Below are positions 1 to 8,386 of a stretch of DNA of 64,000 nucleotides, piece by piece. The stretch covers positions 272,636 to 336,635 of the forward strand of contig NZ_JAHXRI010000010.1 of NCBI RefSeq assembly GCF_019923725.1, read 5' to 3'. The notes under the pieces are model-generated. The model made no database searches. It saw only the letters and a program-made list of their open reading frames with translations, and was not told where the DNA came from. How positions within the stretch are numbered: position 1 is the first letter of the stretch; each line of letters opens with the position of its first letter. The DNA is from Zwartia hollandica. Its GTDB lineage: Bacteria > Pseudomonadota > Gammaproteobacteria > Burkholderiales > Burkholderiaceae_B. The translations under genes and the position numbers were made by a program.

Positions 1-2330
1 TCGCCTACATGAAGAAGCAAATGAAGGCGATGGGGTTGGCGATCGACTGGTCTCGCGAAATGTGTGCCTGCGATCCAAAATACTACAAGTGGAATCAGTG
101 GCTCTTTTTGAAGATGCTTGAAAAAGGCATTGCTTATCGCAAGACCCAGGTTGTGAACTGGGATCCCGTTGACAATACTGTCTTGGCAAATGAGCAGGTG
201 ATCGACGGTCGTGGATGGCGCTCTGGCGCACCGGTTGAGAAGCGTGAAATTCCTGGTTACTACCTACGCATTACTGACTACGCAAGTGAACTCCTCGAGC
301 AAGTACAAAACGGCCTAGAAGGATGGCCCGACCGTGTTCGTGCCATGCAAGAAAACTGGATCGGCAAAAGCGAAGGTGTGCGCTTTGCATTTACGCATGC
401 CATCAAGAATGCCGAGGGTCATTTGATCCAAGACGGCAAGATGTTTGTCTTCACAACGCGTGCCGATACGATCATGGGTGTTACGTTCTGCGCGGTTGCA
501 CCAGAGCATCCTCTGGCAACGCACGCAGCGAGTACCAACCCTGTGCTGGCTGCCTTTATCGAACAGTGCAAACGCGGTGGCACCACCGAAGCTGAGCTCG
601 CCACGCGTGAAAAAGAAGGTCTAGATACAGGACTGACTGTCACACACCCCCTTACAGGCAAACAGGTCGCGCTGTGGGTAGGCAACTATGTCTTAATGAG
701 CTATGGCGATGGCGCGGTCATGGGTGTGCCTGCGCATGATGAACGCGACTTTGCGTTTGCAAACAAATATGGCATCGCCATTACTCAGGTGGTGCAAGTT
801 GGCGACAAGCTGTTTGACAACAACGTTTGGAACGAATCCTATGCAGACAAACAAACGGGTCGTTTAGTTAACTCTGCTGAATATAACGGCCTGACCTTCA
901 CACAAGCCATTGAGACGATCTCGGGCAAGCTCGAAGCGCTTGGCTTAGGCACCCGTCAGACAACATGGCGCTTGCGTGACTGGGGCATCTCGCGACAACG
1001 CTATTGGGGCACGCCCATCCCAATCATCCATTGTCAAGACTGCGGTGCGGTGCCGGTGCCAGAAAAGGATTTGCCAGTTGTCTTACCCGATGACCTGATC
1101 CCCGATGGCAGTGGCAACCCCTTGGCTAAGCATGAAGGCTTCTTGTCTTGCCATTGCCCAAAATGCGGCAAGCCAGCAAAACGCGAAACCGACACGATGG
1201 ATACCTTCGTGGATTCGTCATGGTATTTCATGCGTTACACCTCGCCTGGCAACGATCAACAAATGGTCGATGCGCGCAATGATTACTGGATGCCGATGGA
1301 TCAGTATATCGGCGGCATTGAACATGCTGTGCTGCACTTGCTTTATGCACGCTTCTGGACACGCGTGATGCGTGATCTGGGCCTGGTGAAGTTCGATGAA
1401 CCCTTTACCAAGTTACTGTGCCAAGGCATGGTGCTTAATCACATCTATTCCGCCAAGAACGAGAAAGGTGGAGTCGAGTACTTCTGGCCTGAAGAGGTCG
1501 AAAACGTCTACGACACCAAAGGCGCTATTGTTGGCGCTAAGCTCAAAAGCAATGGGCGCGACATCACCTACGGCGGCGTGGGCACCATGTCCAAGTCGAA
1601 GAACAATGGCGTAGATCCCCAGTCATTAATCGACACCCAAGGTGCAGACACAGCTCGCTTGTTTGTGATGTTCACGAGCCCACCTGAACAAACACTCGAG
1701 TGGTCGGATTCTGGCGTGGAAGGCTCAAACCGCTTTTTACGTCGACTCTGGTCGCTCTGCTTTCAGAAGCAAGCAGAGGTTACGGCGGGACTCAAGACAC
1801 CCACGACGGACTGGTCAACCGCAAGCAACGATATTAAGAAGCTACGCTTTGAGATCTACACTCTGCTCAAGCAAGCTGACTATGACTACCAGCGCATTCA
1901 GTACAACACCGTTGTTTCTGCGTGCATGAAAATGCTCAATGCCATTGACGATGCCACACTAGGCGATTCGAACTTTGCTCGTGCAGCGACTGCGGAAACA
2001 ATTGGGGTCTTGCTGCGTGTGCTGTATCCAGTTGTTCCCCACGTAACCTGGCATCTCTGGTCAGAGCTGGGATACAGCGCGTTGTATGGTGACTTACTAG
2101 ACGCCCCTTGGCCGACCGTGGATGAAGCTGCCTTGGTAACCGATGAAATTGAACTGGTACTCCAAGTCAACGGAAAACTCAGAGGCAGCATCAGTGTTAT
2201 GCGTGAGGCTACGCGTGAACAGATTGAACAATTAGCAGCCACGCATGAAGCCGTCCAGCGTAACCTGGAGGGCCGCGCGCCCAAGCGCATCATCGTTGTA
2301 CCCGGTAAACTCGTCAACGTAGTCGGTTAA
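1..2330 (+). CDS. leuS: Leucine--tRNA ligase, 5' end missing at window edge
   Basis: Class I aminoacyl-tRNA synthetase that charges tRNA-Leu in the cytoplasm. The frame is open from the first bases, so the true start and the HIGH motif lie before the window; about 775 codons are visible against a usual length near 860-880. The CP1 editing domain is recognisable from TTRAD (about visible residue 148) and GVPAHDERD (about 241). The KMSKS loop reads TMSKSKNNG, with its Met codon at 1587-1589; a Thr in place of the first Lys is, as I recall, usual in related Burkholderiales. The anticodon-binding and C-terminal domains are complete. It heads a run with lptE 16 bases downstream, the standard proteobacterial order. 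Identity is certain; only the start is unknown. Confidence 0.97.
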   Translation, partial: AYMKKQMKAMGLAIDWSREMCACDPKYYKWNQWLFLKMLEKGIAYRKTQVVNWDPVDNTVLANEQVIDGRGWRSGAPVEKREIPGYYLRITDYASELLEQVQNGLEGWPDRVRAMQENWIGKSEGVRFAFTHAIKNAEGHLIQDGKMFVFTTRADTIMGVTFCAVAPEHPLATHAASTNPVLAAFIEQCKRGGTTEAELATREKEGLDTGLTVTHPLTGKQVALWVGNYVLMSYGDGAVMGVPAHDERDFAFANKYGIAITQVVQVGDKLFDNNVWNESYADKQTGRLVNSAEYNGLTFTQAIETISGKLEALGLGTRQTTWRLRDWGISRQRYWGTPIPIIHCQDCGAVPVPEKDLPVVLPDDLIPDGSGNPLAKHEGFLSCHCPKCGKPAKRETDTMDTFVDSSWYFMRYTSPGNDQQMVDARNDYWMPMDQYIGGIEHAVLHLLYARFWTRVMRDLGLVKFDEPFTKLLCQGMVLNHIYSAKNEKGGVEYFWPEEVENVYDTKGAIVGAKLKSNGRDITYGGVGTMSKSKNNGVDPQSLIDTQGADTARLFVMFTSPPEQTLEWSDSGVEGSNRFLRRLWSLCFQKQAEVTAGLKTPTTDWSTASNDIKKLRFEIYTLLKQADYDYQRIQYNTVVSACMKMLNAIDDATLGDSNFARAATAETIGVLLRVLYPVVPHVTWHLWSELGYSALYGDLLDAPWPTVDEAALVTDEIELVLQVNGKLRGSISVMREATREQIEQLAATHEAVQRNLEGRAPKRIIVVPGKLVNVVG

Positions 2331-2346
2331 TAGGACAAATAACCCG

Positions 2347-3120
2347 ATGGATAAGCGCCTGACAGACCGCCCTTACTTCTCTATCCAACTCACTCAAATG
2401 TGGCGTTGGATCATTGTAGGTATGGCGGGTCTGCTGGTTGCAGGCTGCGGTTTCAAAATGCAAGGATCGACTCCTCTTCCTTTTGATTCATTGCACATCA
2501 CAATTCCACAAAACTCGCAGTTTGGTGCCGACGTGCGTCGTGCAATTCGTGCGGCCTCGCCAGACACACGCCTCATCGAACTCAATGACATTAAAGTTCG
2601 CCCACGAGACATGAAGGAAGATGAAGATGTCGAGAGCAAAGCGGCGCAAGAAAACATTAAAGCTAGCCAAGTCCGCAAACTTGCTCAAGCGCGTCTTGAG
2701 CAACTTGGCGAGGAACGTCAGACACGAATCGTTGCGCTGAATGCACAAGGAAAGGTTGAAGAATTTGAGCTGACCTTAAAATTCACCTTTCGATTAGTCA
2801 ACGCCAAGGACCAAGTAATTCTGCCTGCAACCACGCTAACGGCCGCGCGAAGCATGCCGTTTGACGAGCGGGTTGTCCAAGCTAAGGAAGGTGAAGCGGC
2901 GACGCTCTTCAAAGACATGCAAAAAAGTCTTGTGACGCGAATCGTGCGGCGCATTACGGCACCAGACATCACACAGCGCTGGGAAACCTTGTCTAAACTC
3001 AAGGGGGAAGAAGCTGAAGAGATCGAAACAGTTGCGCCCGTTAATGAGCCATCGCTCGTCCCCCCCATGTGGCAGAACCCTTCGCTCACGCCGCTGCCAG
3101 TCTCGGTCAACCCTCAATAA
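2347..3120 (+). CDS. lptE: LPS-assembly lipoprotein LptE
   Basis: Outer-membrane lipoprotein that plugs the LptD barrel and helps place lipopolysaccharide on the cell surface. The N-terminus has a hydrophobic stretch ending in the lipobox LVAGC (Cys about residue 34 from this start), followed by a GFKMQG segment typical of LptE. The C-terminal tail is Pro-rich, as in longer betaproteobacterial forms. The start at 2347 has an AGGA 11 bases upstream; an internal ATG at 2398 would give a more ordinary signal peptide (MWRWIIVG) but has no visible ribosome binding site. It sits between leuS and holA, its conserved place, with gaps of 16 and 12 bases, so co-transcription is likely. Confidence 0.9.
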   Translation: MDKRLTDRPYFSIQLTQMWRWIIVGMAGLLVAGCGFKMQGSTPLPFDSLHITIPQNSQFGADVRRAIRAASPDTRLIELNDIKVRPRDMKEDEDVESKAAQENIKASQVRKLAQARLEQLGEERQTRIVALNAQGKVEEFELTLKFTFRLVNAKDQVILPATTLTAARSMPFDERVVQAKEGEAATLFKDMQKSLVTRIVRRITAPDITQRWETLSKLKGEEAEEIETVAPVNEPSLVPPMWQNPSLTPLPVSVNPQ

Positions 3121-3132
3121 ACTGGGGGCTAG

Positions 3133-4176
3133 GTGGATCCTGAACGCCTAATTGAAAACCTCAGCCGCCCAGGTGCAAGCCTAGCGGCCCTTTATGTCGT
3201 GATCGGCGACGATCCCTTGCTCACGATCGAAGCGGCTGACGCCTTACGTGCAATCGCTAAGGCTGGCGGATATCTCGAGCGCACTTCCTTCTTAATGGAT
3301 GCGCGTAGCGACTGGAGCACGCTAAGCGTGTCGAGCCAAAGTGGTTCATTATTCGGCGACAAGCAACTTGTCGAATTAGCACTACCCACAGGCAAACCGG
3401 GCAAGCAAGGGGCAGACGCTCTGATAGCCTTGGCCGCACGCTGCGCAGGACTGGCAGATGGGGATGTACTAACAATCGTTTCCCTACCTAGACTGGACAA
3501 GGCTGCACGCGACAGCAAATGGGCGACCGCTCTGCTCAAGGCAGGAACGGTGCTCGACATGCCAAATATCGAGCGAACACAATTACCGCAGTGGATTGCC
3601 AAACGACTAGCTAAGCAATCACAACAAGCTAGCTCGGAAACCTTAAGCTGGCTGGCCGACAAAGTCGAAGGCAATTTACTAGCCGCCCACCAAGAGATCC
3701 TAAAGCTGGGTCTCTTGTTTGAGCCGGGAATGCTTGATGCGGCTCAGGTCGAACAAGCTGTCATGAATGTAGCGCGCTACAACGTTTTTGGACTGCGTGA
3801 TGCGATGTTGTCTGGAGATGTTCCCAGAATGTTGCGGATGATGGCAGGTCTGAAAGCGGAAGGTGAAGCGCTACCGCTCGTACTTTGGGCTGTTGGTGAG
3901 GAGATACGCGCGCTTGCACGTGCGGCGCAGGCGGCCGCGACAGGACAAGACATGGCGACCGTGCTACGCTCACAACGTATTTTTGGGCAACACGAACGCT
4001 TGGCGCGTGAAGCAATTGCTCGTGTTCCCGCACGCAGTTGGCCCGCTGCTGTTCAGCATGCTCACGAAGTCGACCGATTAATCAAAGGGCTGCATGTGAC
4101 GGGTCGTCTCCAAGACCCCTGGGAAGAAATGAGCCGCCTGGCCATGCGCGTGGCTGTCTCACCCGTTAGGCCATAA
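3133..4176 (+). CDS. holA: DNA polymerase III subunit delta
   Basis: Delta subunit of the clamp loader, which opens the beta sliding clamp for loading on DNA. The 347-residue length is normal for HolA. The start codon is GTG with a G-rich ribosome-binding stretch (GGGGGCTAG) just before it. The N-terminal part carries the AAA-like fold region ([11 protein letters not shown] about residues 21-31), the middle contains the [19 protein letters not shown] segment characteristic of this family, and the C-terminal collar region is complete. It follows lptE by 12 bases and precedes proA by 14, a widely conserved arrangement. Confidence 0.94.
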   Translation: MDPERLIENLSRPGASLAALYVVIGDDPLLTIEAADALRAIAKAGGYLERTSFLMDARSDWSTLSVSSQSGSLFGDKQLVELALPTGKPGKQGADALIALAARCAGLADGDVLTIVSLPRLDKAARDSKWATALLKAGTVLDMPNIERTQLPQWIAKRLAKQSQQASSETLSWLADKVEGNLLAAHQEILKLGLLFEPGMLDAAQVEQAVMNVARYNVFGLRDAMLSGDVPRMLRMMAGLKAEGEALPLVLWAVGEEIRALARAAQAAATGQDMATVLRSQRIFGQHERLAREAIARVPARSWPAAVQHAHEVDRLIKGLHVTGRLQDPWEEMSRLAMRVAVSPVRP

Positions 4177-4190
4177 CGAGTACTTTAATC

Positions 4191-5447
4191 ATGACCATAC
4201 AAGAATCAATGCAGCAGATTGGACAACAGGCGCGCAAGGCATCGCACGCCATGCTGCGCGCAACGGACAAACAAAAGGCAATGGCCCTAGAAGCGATGGC
4301 GCACGCGCTCGATGCGCAACGCGGCAGCCTTCAGGCAGCAAATAACATTGACCTTGAAGCGGGTCGCGCCAAGCAGTTAGCGGCGCCACTGCTGGATCGC
4401 CTGACCTTATCGGACCGCAGTATCGACACGATGATTGCAGGCTTGCGTCAAATCGCCCATATGGCAGACCCCGTTGGCAGCTTGACGGCCACTACGGTAC
4501 GTCCAAACGGTATGCAGGTTGCTCAAATGCGGGTGCCGCTGGGCATTATTGGGATTATTTATGAGTCACGGCCAAACGTCACCATTGACGCAGCTGCGCT
4601 CTGTCTGAAGTCAGGCAACGCCACCATTTTACGCGGGGGCAGTGAGGCTCTGCACTCAAACCTTGCTCTCGGAAAAATCATCCGTATGGGCCTCAATACC
4701 GCGGGGTTGCCAGAGCACGCCGTCCAAGTGGTAGAGACACCGGATAGAGCTGCCGTTGGTGCAATGATCACCATGACGGACTACATTGACGTCATCATTC
4801 CACGCGGGGGAAAAGAGTTAATCAAGAGATTAGCGAATGAAGCGCGCGTGCCGATGATCAAACATCTAGATGGCAACTGCCATGTGTACGTAGACAAACA
4901 TGCTGATTTAGAGAAAGCGGCCGAGATCGCCTTTAATGCCAAGACTTATCGTTATGGCGTCTGCGGCGCGATGGAGACGTTATTAGTCCATCAAGACATC
5001 GCAACAGTATTTTTACCGACACTAGGTAAACGTTTAATCACGCACGGCGTCGAGCTGCGCGGCTGCTCGAGAACCCAGGCGCTCTTACCCTCCGCGCTTG
5101 CTGCAACCGACGAGGATTGGGCTACCGAGTATCTTGGACCCGTGTTGGCGGTACGTGTAGTGGATTCGATCGCGGATGCAATTGACCACATCACACGCTG
5201 GGGTTCTGGTCATACAGACTCGATTGTTACAGAGCACATTCAGGCAGCACAACAGTTCCAACGAGAGGTCGACTCCAGCTCGGTCTACGTTAATTTACCC
5301 ACCTGTTTTGCCGACGGTTTTGAATATGGTCTAGGCGCAGAAATCGGCATTTCAACAAACCGTTTACATGCACGCGGGCCTGTCGGCTTAGAAGGTCTCA
5401 CAACGCTCAAGTGGGTATTGCAAGGCAACGGACAAATCCGAGGATAA
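4191..5447 (+). CDS. proA: Gamma-glutamyl phosphate reductase
   Basis: Second enzyme of proline biosynthesis: NADPH-dependent reduction of gamma-glutamyl phosphate to glutamate semialdehyde. The 418-residue length matches the family. The aldehyde-dehydrogenase-like fold is seen from the nucleotide-binding segment ([15 protein letters not shown], about residues 107-121), the RGGKELI motif and the catalytic cysteine, Cys258, in [12 protein letters not shown]. The C-terminal [26 protein letters not shown] block is the family signature. It lies 14 bases after holA; proB is not in this window. Confidence 0.97.
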   Translation: MTIQESMQQIGQQARKASHAMLRATDKQKAMALEAMAHALDAQRGSLQAANNIDLEAGRAKQLAAPLLDRLTLSDRSIDTMIAGLRQIAHMADPVGSLTATTVRPNGMQVAQMRVPLGIIGIIYESRPNVTIDAAALCLKSGNATILRGGSEALHSNLALGKIIRMGLNTAGLPEHAVQVVETPDRAAVGAMITMTDYIDVIIPRGGKELIKRLANEARVPMIKHLDGNCHVYVDKHADLEKAAEIAFNAKTYRYGVCGAMETLLVHQDIATVFLPTLGKRLITHGVELRGCSRTQALLPSALAATDEDWATEYLGPVLAVRVVDSIADAIDHITRWGSGHTDSIVTEHIQAAQQFQREVDSSSVYVNLPTCFADGFEYGLGAEIGISTNRLHARGPVGLEGLTTLKWVLQGNGQIRG

Positions 5448-5457
5448 GACACGCATC

Positions 5458-5880
5458 ATGCTCTGGATCAAAACCTTTCATATTGTGTTCGTCGCCTCTT
5501 GGTTCGCTGGCTTGTTCTATTTGCCACGTATTTTTGTCAATATGGCGCAGCAGCAGGATCCGCAGACACAAAAAGTGCTGATCGGCATGTCTCGTCGACT
5601 GTTTCGTTTCATGACGATTCTTGCCGTTCCAGCAATCGCTCTAGGTTTATGGCTTTATCTTGGCTATGGGATCGGAAGAGGTCCCGGCAATGGCTGGATG
5701 CACGCCAAATTGGTGCTTGTTGTTCTAGCGTTGGGTTACCACCATGGTTGCGGAGTATTGCTGCGTAATTTTGAAGCGGGTCGCAACACGCACTCACATG
5801 TTTTTTATCGCTGGTTCAATGAAGCTCCTGTATTGATCCTGACTGCCGCGACAGCGTTTGTCGTGGTCAAGCCTTTTTAA
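5458..5880 (+). CDS. hemJ: HemJ-type protoporphyrinogen oxidase (UPF0093 membrane protein)
   Basis: Small inner-membrane protein that in bacteria lacking HemG/HemY oxidises protoporphyrinogen IX to protoporphyrin IX in haem synthesis. About four transmembrane segments span the 140 residues. Family marks are the N-terminal WIKTFHIVFVASWFAGLFYLPR segment with His8, the internal WMHAKLVLV segment with a conserved Lys, YHH, and the terminal RWFNEAPVLIL. The gene lies 10 bases after proA and 9 before the methyltransferase gene. CopD-domain proteins are related in fold, but the FNE and HAKL blocks favour HemJ. Confidence 0.85.
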   Translation: MLWIKTFHIVFVASWFAGLFYLPRIFVNMAQQQDPQTQKVLIGMSRRLFRFMTILAVPAIALGLWLYLGYGIGRGPGNGWMHAKLVLVVLALGYHHGCGVLLRNFEAGRNTHSHVFYRWFNEAPVLILTAATAFVVVKPF

Positions 5881-5889
5881 AGAATCACT

Positions 5890-7380
5890 ATGTCTGAGCA
5901 GGACTCAAAGCGTGCCACGCTGAGCATAAAAAAACGTACCGTTGCTTCGCCAAGTGCGCGTGATGATAAACCTCGTTTGCGCGCTGGTGCACGCGGACGT
6001 CAGGTCGCACAACTTAAACTCGCAAAAGACAAAGTTAAACGAGCGGTCGAGACCCCAACGGAGGTCGTCGCCTCGAAAGACGAACAATTTACGTCAACCT
6101 ATACGGCAGCACCACCAAAGACGCGCTCTCCTCGAAGCAGTGGTCCCAAAGCGTTGCCGCAAGTGAGAGACACTCGTCATACGGAAGAAAAAATATTTGT
6201 GCCACAGACCACCTTATTTGTGCCACACGGAAATGATATTGAATATTTTCATGTCTTTGCGCCCTGCCCTATGGGGCTTGAAGAGGCCCTTGCTGCGGAG
6301 CTCAACGCGCTAGGCTATGACGGTGTTAGCGCCACACGAGCAGGCTGTCACTTTATGGCGGACTGGTCAGGCATTCAGCGAGCCAACCTGTACTCCCGTC
6401 TCGCGACTCGCATTCTTGTGCGCCTAGGACAAGCACCTGTGCAAAGGGAGGACGATATTCTTGAACTCGCCCGCAGCGTTACCTGGGAACGCTGGTTCGG
6501 TGCAGAACATACGTTGCGGGTCGACACCTCGGCAGTCAAGAGTCCGATGCAAAGCTTGCAGTACTGCAACCTGCGTGCAAAGGACGGCATATGCGATCGC
6601 TTACGAGAGCTAGAGGGAGAACGCCCCTCGATTGATACCGTTCGCCCTGATGCACGCGTGCATCTATTTTTGTCACACGACACCGCGACGCTCTACCTAG
6701 ATACATCGGGTGAATCATTGTTTAAACGCGGGTGGCGTCTAGACAAAGGCGACGCACCGCTGCGCGAGAACCTCGCAGCAGGTATCTTAGCCCTGGCAGG
6801 CTGGGACCCAGAGGCTGCCTTGCTTGACCCCTTCTGTGGCAGCGGCACGATACTGATCGAAGCGGCATGGATCGCCTTAGGCGTTCCTCCGGGCATAACA
6901 CGTCCTTTCGGGTTCGAACGCTTACGCGATCACGATGCAAGTCGGTGGGAGGACGTCAAAGACGAAGCACGTAGCCGAATTCTCCCTGAGCTCGAGACGC
7001 CGTTAATTGGGATTGACGCTGATCCGCTCGCCATTGAAGCGGCGCAGCGTAATGCCGAGCGCGCGTACCTGACAGAAGACACTATCCGCTTTGAACTGGG
7101 TGACGCACGAGACGCTACCGCACCCGCCCCGACGGGTTGGATAGTCACCAATCCCCCCTACGGTGAGCGTCTAGATGAAGAAGATCTAGAGTTCTGGCGA
7201 GAATGGGCGACAAACCTCAAGCGGGAGTTCGCGGGCTGGCAGGTCAACATTATTACCTCTGACCTCGACCTCCCCAAGCATCTACGTCTTAAGGCCAACC
7301 GACGCACTCCTGTCTTTAACGGAGCGCTTGATTGCAGGCTCTTTAACTTCGAACTTGTCGCAGCAAGCTACCGCGACTAA
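5890..7380 (+). CDS. rlmL: THUMP-domain class I SAM-dependent rRNA methyltransferase (RlmL N-terminal type)
   Basis: Predicted 23S rRNA guanine-N2 methyltransferase of the RlmL/YcbY N-terminal type, often annotated as an N6-adenine DNA methylase. Residues 1-about 112 are basic, low in predicted order and unlike the rest. A THUMP RNA-binding domain follows (about 115-230), then the catalytic Rossmann domain with SAM-binding LLDPFCGSGTILIEAAW (about 311-327) and the N-P-P-Y tetrad at 421-424. The protein ends after this domain, so the second RlmK-like methyltransferase half found in E. coli RlmL is absent; single-domain forms are common outside gammaproteobacteria. It closes the leuS-lptE-holA-proA-hemJ run. 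The modified base is inferred from the family. Confidence 0.85.
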   Translation: MSEQDSKRATLSIKKRTVASPSARDDKPRLRAGARGRQVAQLKLAKDKVKRAVETPTEVVASKDEQFTSTYTAAPPKTRSPRSSGPKALPQVRDTRHTEEKIFVPQTTLFVPHGNDIEYFHVFAPCPMGLEEALAAELNALGYDGVSATRAGCHFMADWSGIQRANLYSRLATRILVRLGQAPVQREDDILELARSVTWERWFGAEHTLRVDTSAVKSPMQSLQYCNLRAKDGICDRLRELEGERPSIDTVRPDARVHLFLSHDTATLYLDTSGESLFKRGWRLDKGDAPLRENLAAGILALAGWDPEAALLDPFCGSGTILIEAAWIALGVPPGITRPFGFERLRDHDASRWEDVKDEARSRILPELETPLIGIDADPLAIEAAQRNAERAYLTEDTIRFELGDARDATAPAPTGWIVTNPPYGERLDEEDLEFWREWATNLKREFAGWQVNIITSDLDLPKHLRLKANRRTPVFNGALDCRLFNFELVAASYRD

Positions 7381-7422
7381 ACCTGGGGTTCGAACGCCTG
7401 AGGCCACCTCAATTTCTCAGAA

Positions 7423-7446
7423 AAATGTTGTCGCAACGCAACATTT
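7423..7446. repeat. 8-bp inverted repeat upstream of the 58-residue gene
   Basis: AAATGTTG at 7423-7430 and CAACATTT at 7439-7446 form a perfect inverted repeat with an 8-base spacer. It lies between the rlmL stop codon and the TAGGGTTATCCCT repeats. There is no T-tract on either strand long enough for a convincing terminator, so it may be an operator or an RNA hairpin; its role is unknown. Confidence 0.5.
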
Positions 7447-7456
7447 GGGCGGGGTG

Positions 7457-7520
7457 TAGGGTTATCCCTTGATTTCGGTTGCATAGATTCGGGTTTTCCC
7501 TGATAATAGGGTTATCCCTA
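7457..7520 (+). promoter_or_regulatory. Three copies of a TAGGGTTATCCCT-type element over a candidate promoter
   Basis: Copies are TAGGGTTATCCCT at 7457-7469, TCGGGTTTTCCCT at 7489-7501 and TAGGGTTATCCCTA at 7507-7520. Each has AGGG/CCCT arms around a 4-base AT-rich centre. A candidate sigma-70 promoter overlaps them: weak -35 TTGCAT at 7479-7484, 17-base spacer, -10 GATAAT at 7502-7507. Copy 2 falls in the spacer and copy 3 at the expected transcription start, as would suit a repressor; copy 1 lies upstream of -35. The protein that binds is not known to me. Confidence 0.55.
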
Positions 7521-7539
7521 ATCCAGACAGGAAATCATC

Positions 7540-7716
7540 ATGCAAACCACCAATACCGTACGCTTGACCGATACGCTCGAACGCGACCTGTTGGCCAAAG
7601 CCATTGACCAGCAATTCCGTTTTCGCCCGTTGCGCAGCATTGGCAAACTCGTTAGCAGCACCGCGACTTTCATCGCACGGGCTCGCGCGCAAACCAACAT
7701 GCGCGACATGGTCTAA
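7540..7716 (+). CDS. Small basic protein of unknown function (58 residues)
   Basis: I do not recognise this protein. The reading frame starts at ATG 7540 with a strong ribosome binding site, AGGAAA at 7529-7534, five bases before the start, and stops at TAA 7714-7716. It encodes 58 residues with a short polar N-terminus, an amphipathic stretch (DTLERDLLAKAIDQQ) and an Arg-rich second half with no Cys and no obvious membrane segment. The size and basic character recall small DUF1127-like proteins, but the family's signature residues are not evident. Its own repeat-decorated promoter lies just upstream, and it precedes the RDD gene. The clear ribosome binding site and dedicated control region are the reasons for calling it real. 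Confidence 0.65.
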   Translation: MQTTNTVRLTDTLERDLLAKAIDQQFRFRPLRSIGKLVSSTATFIARARAQTNMRDMV

Positions 7717-7740
7717 AGAGGTTTGGGGTACGCGAAAGTG

Positions 7741-7755
7741 CGGGATAATGCCCGT
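7741..7755 (+). promoter_or_regulatory. CGGGATAATGCCCGT element (extended -10-like) before the RDD gene
   Basis: The 15-mer CGGGATAATGCCCGT contains a -10-like GATAAT flanked by CGGG and CCCG half sites. A start of transcription about 7 bases after GATAAT would fall almost on the ATG at 7757, giving a leaderless or very short leader message. Fourteen of its 15 bases recur before pepA (36338-36352). No good -35 is visible. Confidence 0.45.
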
Positions 7756-7756
7756 C

Positions 7757-8302
7757 ATGAATGCGAGCCCCAAACCAACACTAGACTCTCAGCAGGCGCA
7801 AGCCAGCGGATCGACGCCCTCCAGATGCAGGCGCTTTGCCTCCATGATGTACGAGGGCGTCTTGCTTTTTGCCGTGACGTTTCTAGCCGGCTATCTCTTT
7901 GACACCCTCACCCAAAGTCGACACGCTCTAGTTTTACGTGGAACGCGCCAAGTATGGCTTTTTTTCGCCATTGGTGTGTACTTTTTGATCTGCTGGCGTC
8001 GCAACGGGCAAACGCTGCCCATGAAAGCCTGGCACATTCGGCTTCAAAGCACAAACGGTGGCGCATTGACGTGGCGCCAAATGCTCACCCGTTATGCATT
8101 GATGTGGCCAATCCCACTGGCTGGCACAGCGCTTATCTGGGTTGTAGCAACCCTATCAGGCTGGCCTGCCTTTCTTATGTTTATCGTAGTGACGCCTTTT
8201 TTAGTGTTCCTACCTACCTGGCTTACCCAGGATTGCCAGTTTTTACACGACAAGCTTTCAGGCACCCGTTTAGTCAGTGTTCAAATAAGTAAAAACCCTT
8301 AG
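7757..8302 (+). CDS. RDD family membrane protein
   Basis: Integral membrane protein of the RDD family, whose members are mostly of unknown function and sometimes linked to transport. From this start it has 181 residues. The N-terminal cytoplasmic stretch ends in CRRFASMMYEG (an Arg is conserved in this family before the first segment), followed by about three transmembrane segments; WRRNGQTLPMKAWHIRLQ between segments 2 and 3 and the later FLHDKLSGTRLV block are typical. An in-frame ATG at 7748 (MPVMNAS) is an alternative; longer starts would run into the 58-residue gene. No good ribosome binding site is visible, which fits a leaderless message from the GATAAT element just upstream. Confidence 0.8.
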   Translation: MNASPKPTLDSQQAQASGSTPSRCRRFASMMYEGVLLFAVTFLAGYLFDTLTQSRHALVLRGTRQVWLFFAIGVYFLICWRRNGQTLPMKAWHIRLQSTNGGALTWRQMLTRYALMWPIPLAGTALIWVVATLSGWPAFLMFIVVTPFLVFLPTWLTQDCQFLHDKLSGTRLVSVQISKNP

Positions 8303-8359
8303 TTTTGACTCTGCCGAGCAGGTCTTTGTTGCGCCATTCAGCAGGCTGCGCCATGCTTA

Positions 8360-8376
8360 CGGTCTGAAACAGACCG
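8360..8376. repeat. 7-bp inverted repeat just before the AMP-binding gene
   Basis: CGGTCTG (8360-8366), AAA, CAGACCG (8370-8376): a perfect inverted repeat with a 3-base centre, ending 10 bases before the start codon at 8387. As RNA it would be a tight hairpin beside the ribosome-loading region; as DNA it could be an operator. The start codon has no normally spaced ribosome binding site, which makes a translational role possible. Confidence 0.5.
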
Positions 8377-8386
8377 AACACTCAGG

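Noticed and set aside
7386-7400. GGTTCGAA, like a tRNA T-loop, just after rlmL
   Set aside because: The flanking bases do not form a T-stem, and no acceptor, D or anticodon arms are present upstream, where the rlmL coding end lies.
7457-7520. Repeats as a tiny CRISPR array
   Set aside because: Units are only 13-14 bases with uneven spacing (32 and 18 bases start to start), one copy is degenerate, and there are no cas genes.
7507-7520. Similarity of the reverse complement of TAGGGTTATCCCTA to the first half of the I-SceI homing-endonuclease site
   Set aside because: Only the first ten bases agree, no intron or endonuclease gene is near, and three copies overlay a promoter.
7604-7756. Longer N-terminus for the RDD protein
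   Set aside because: It would overlap the 58-residue gene in another frame, has no ribosome binding site, and the added residues do not look like part of the family.
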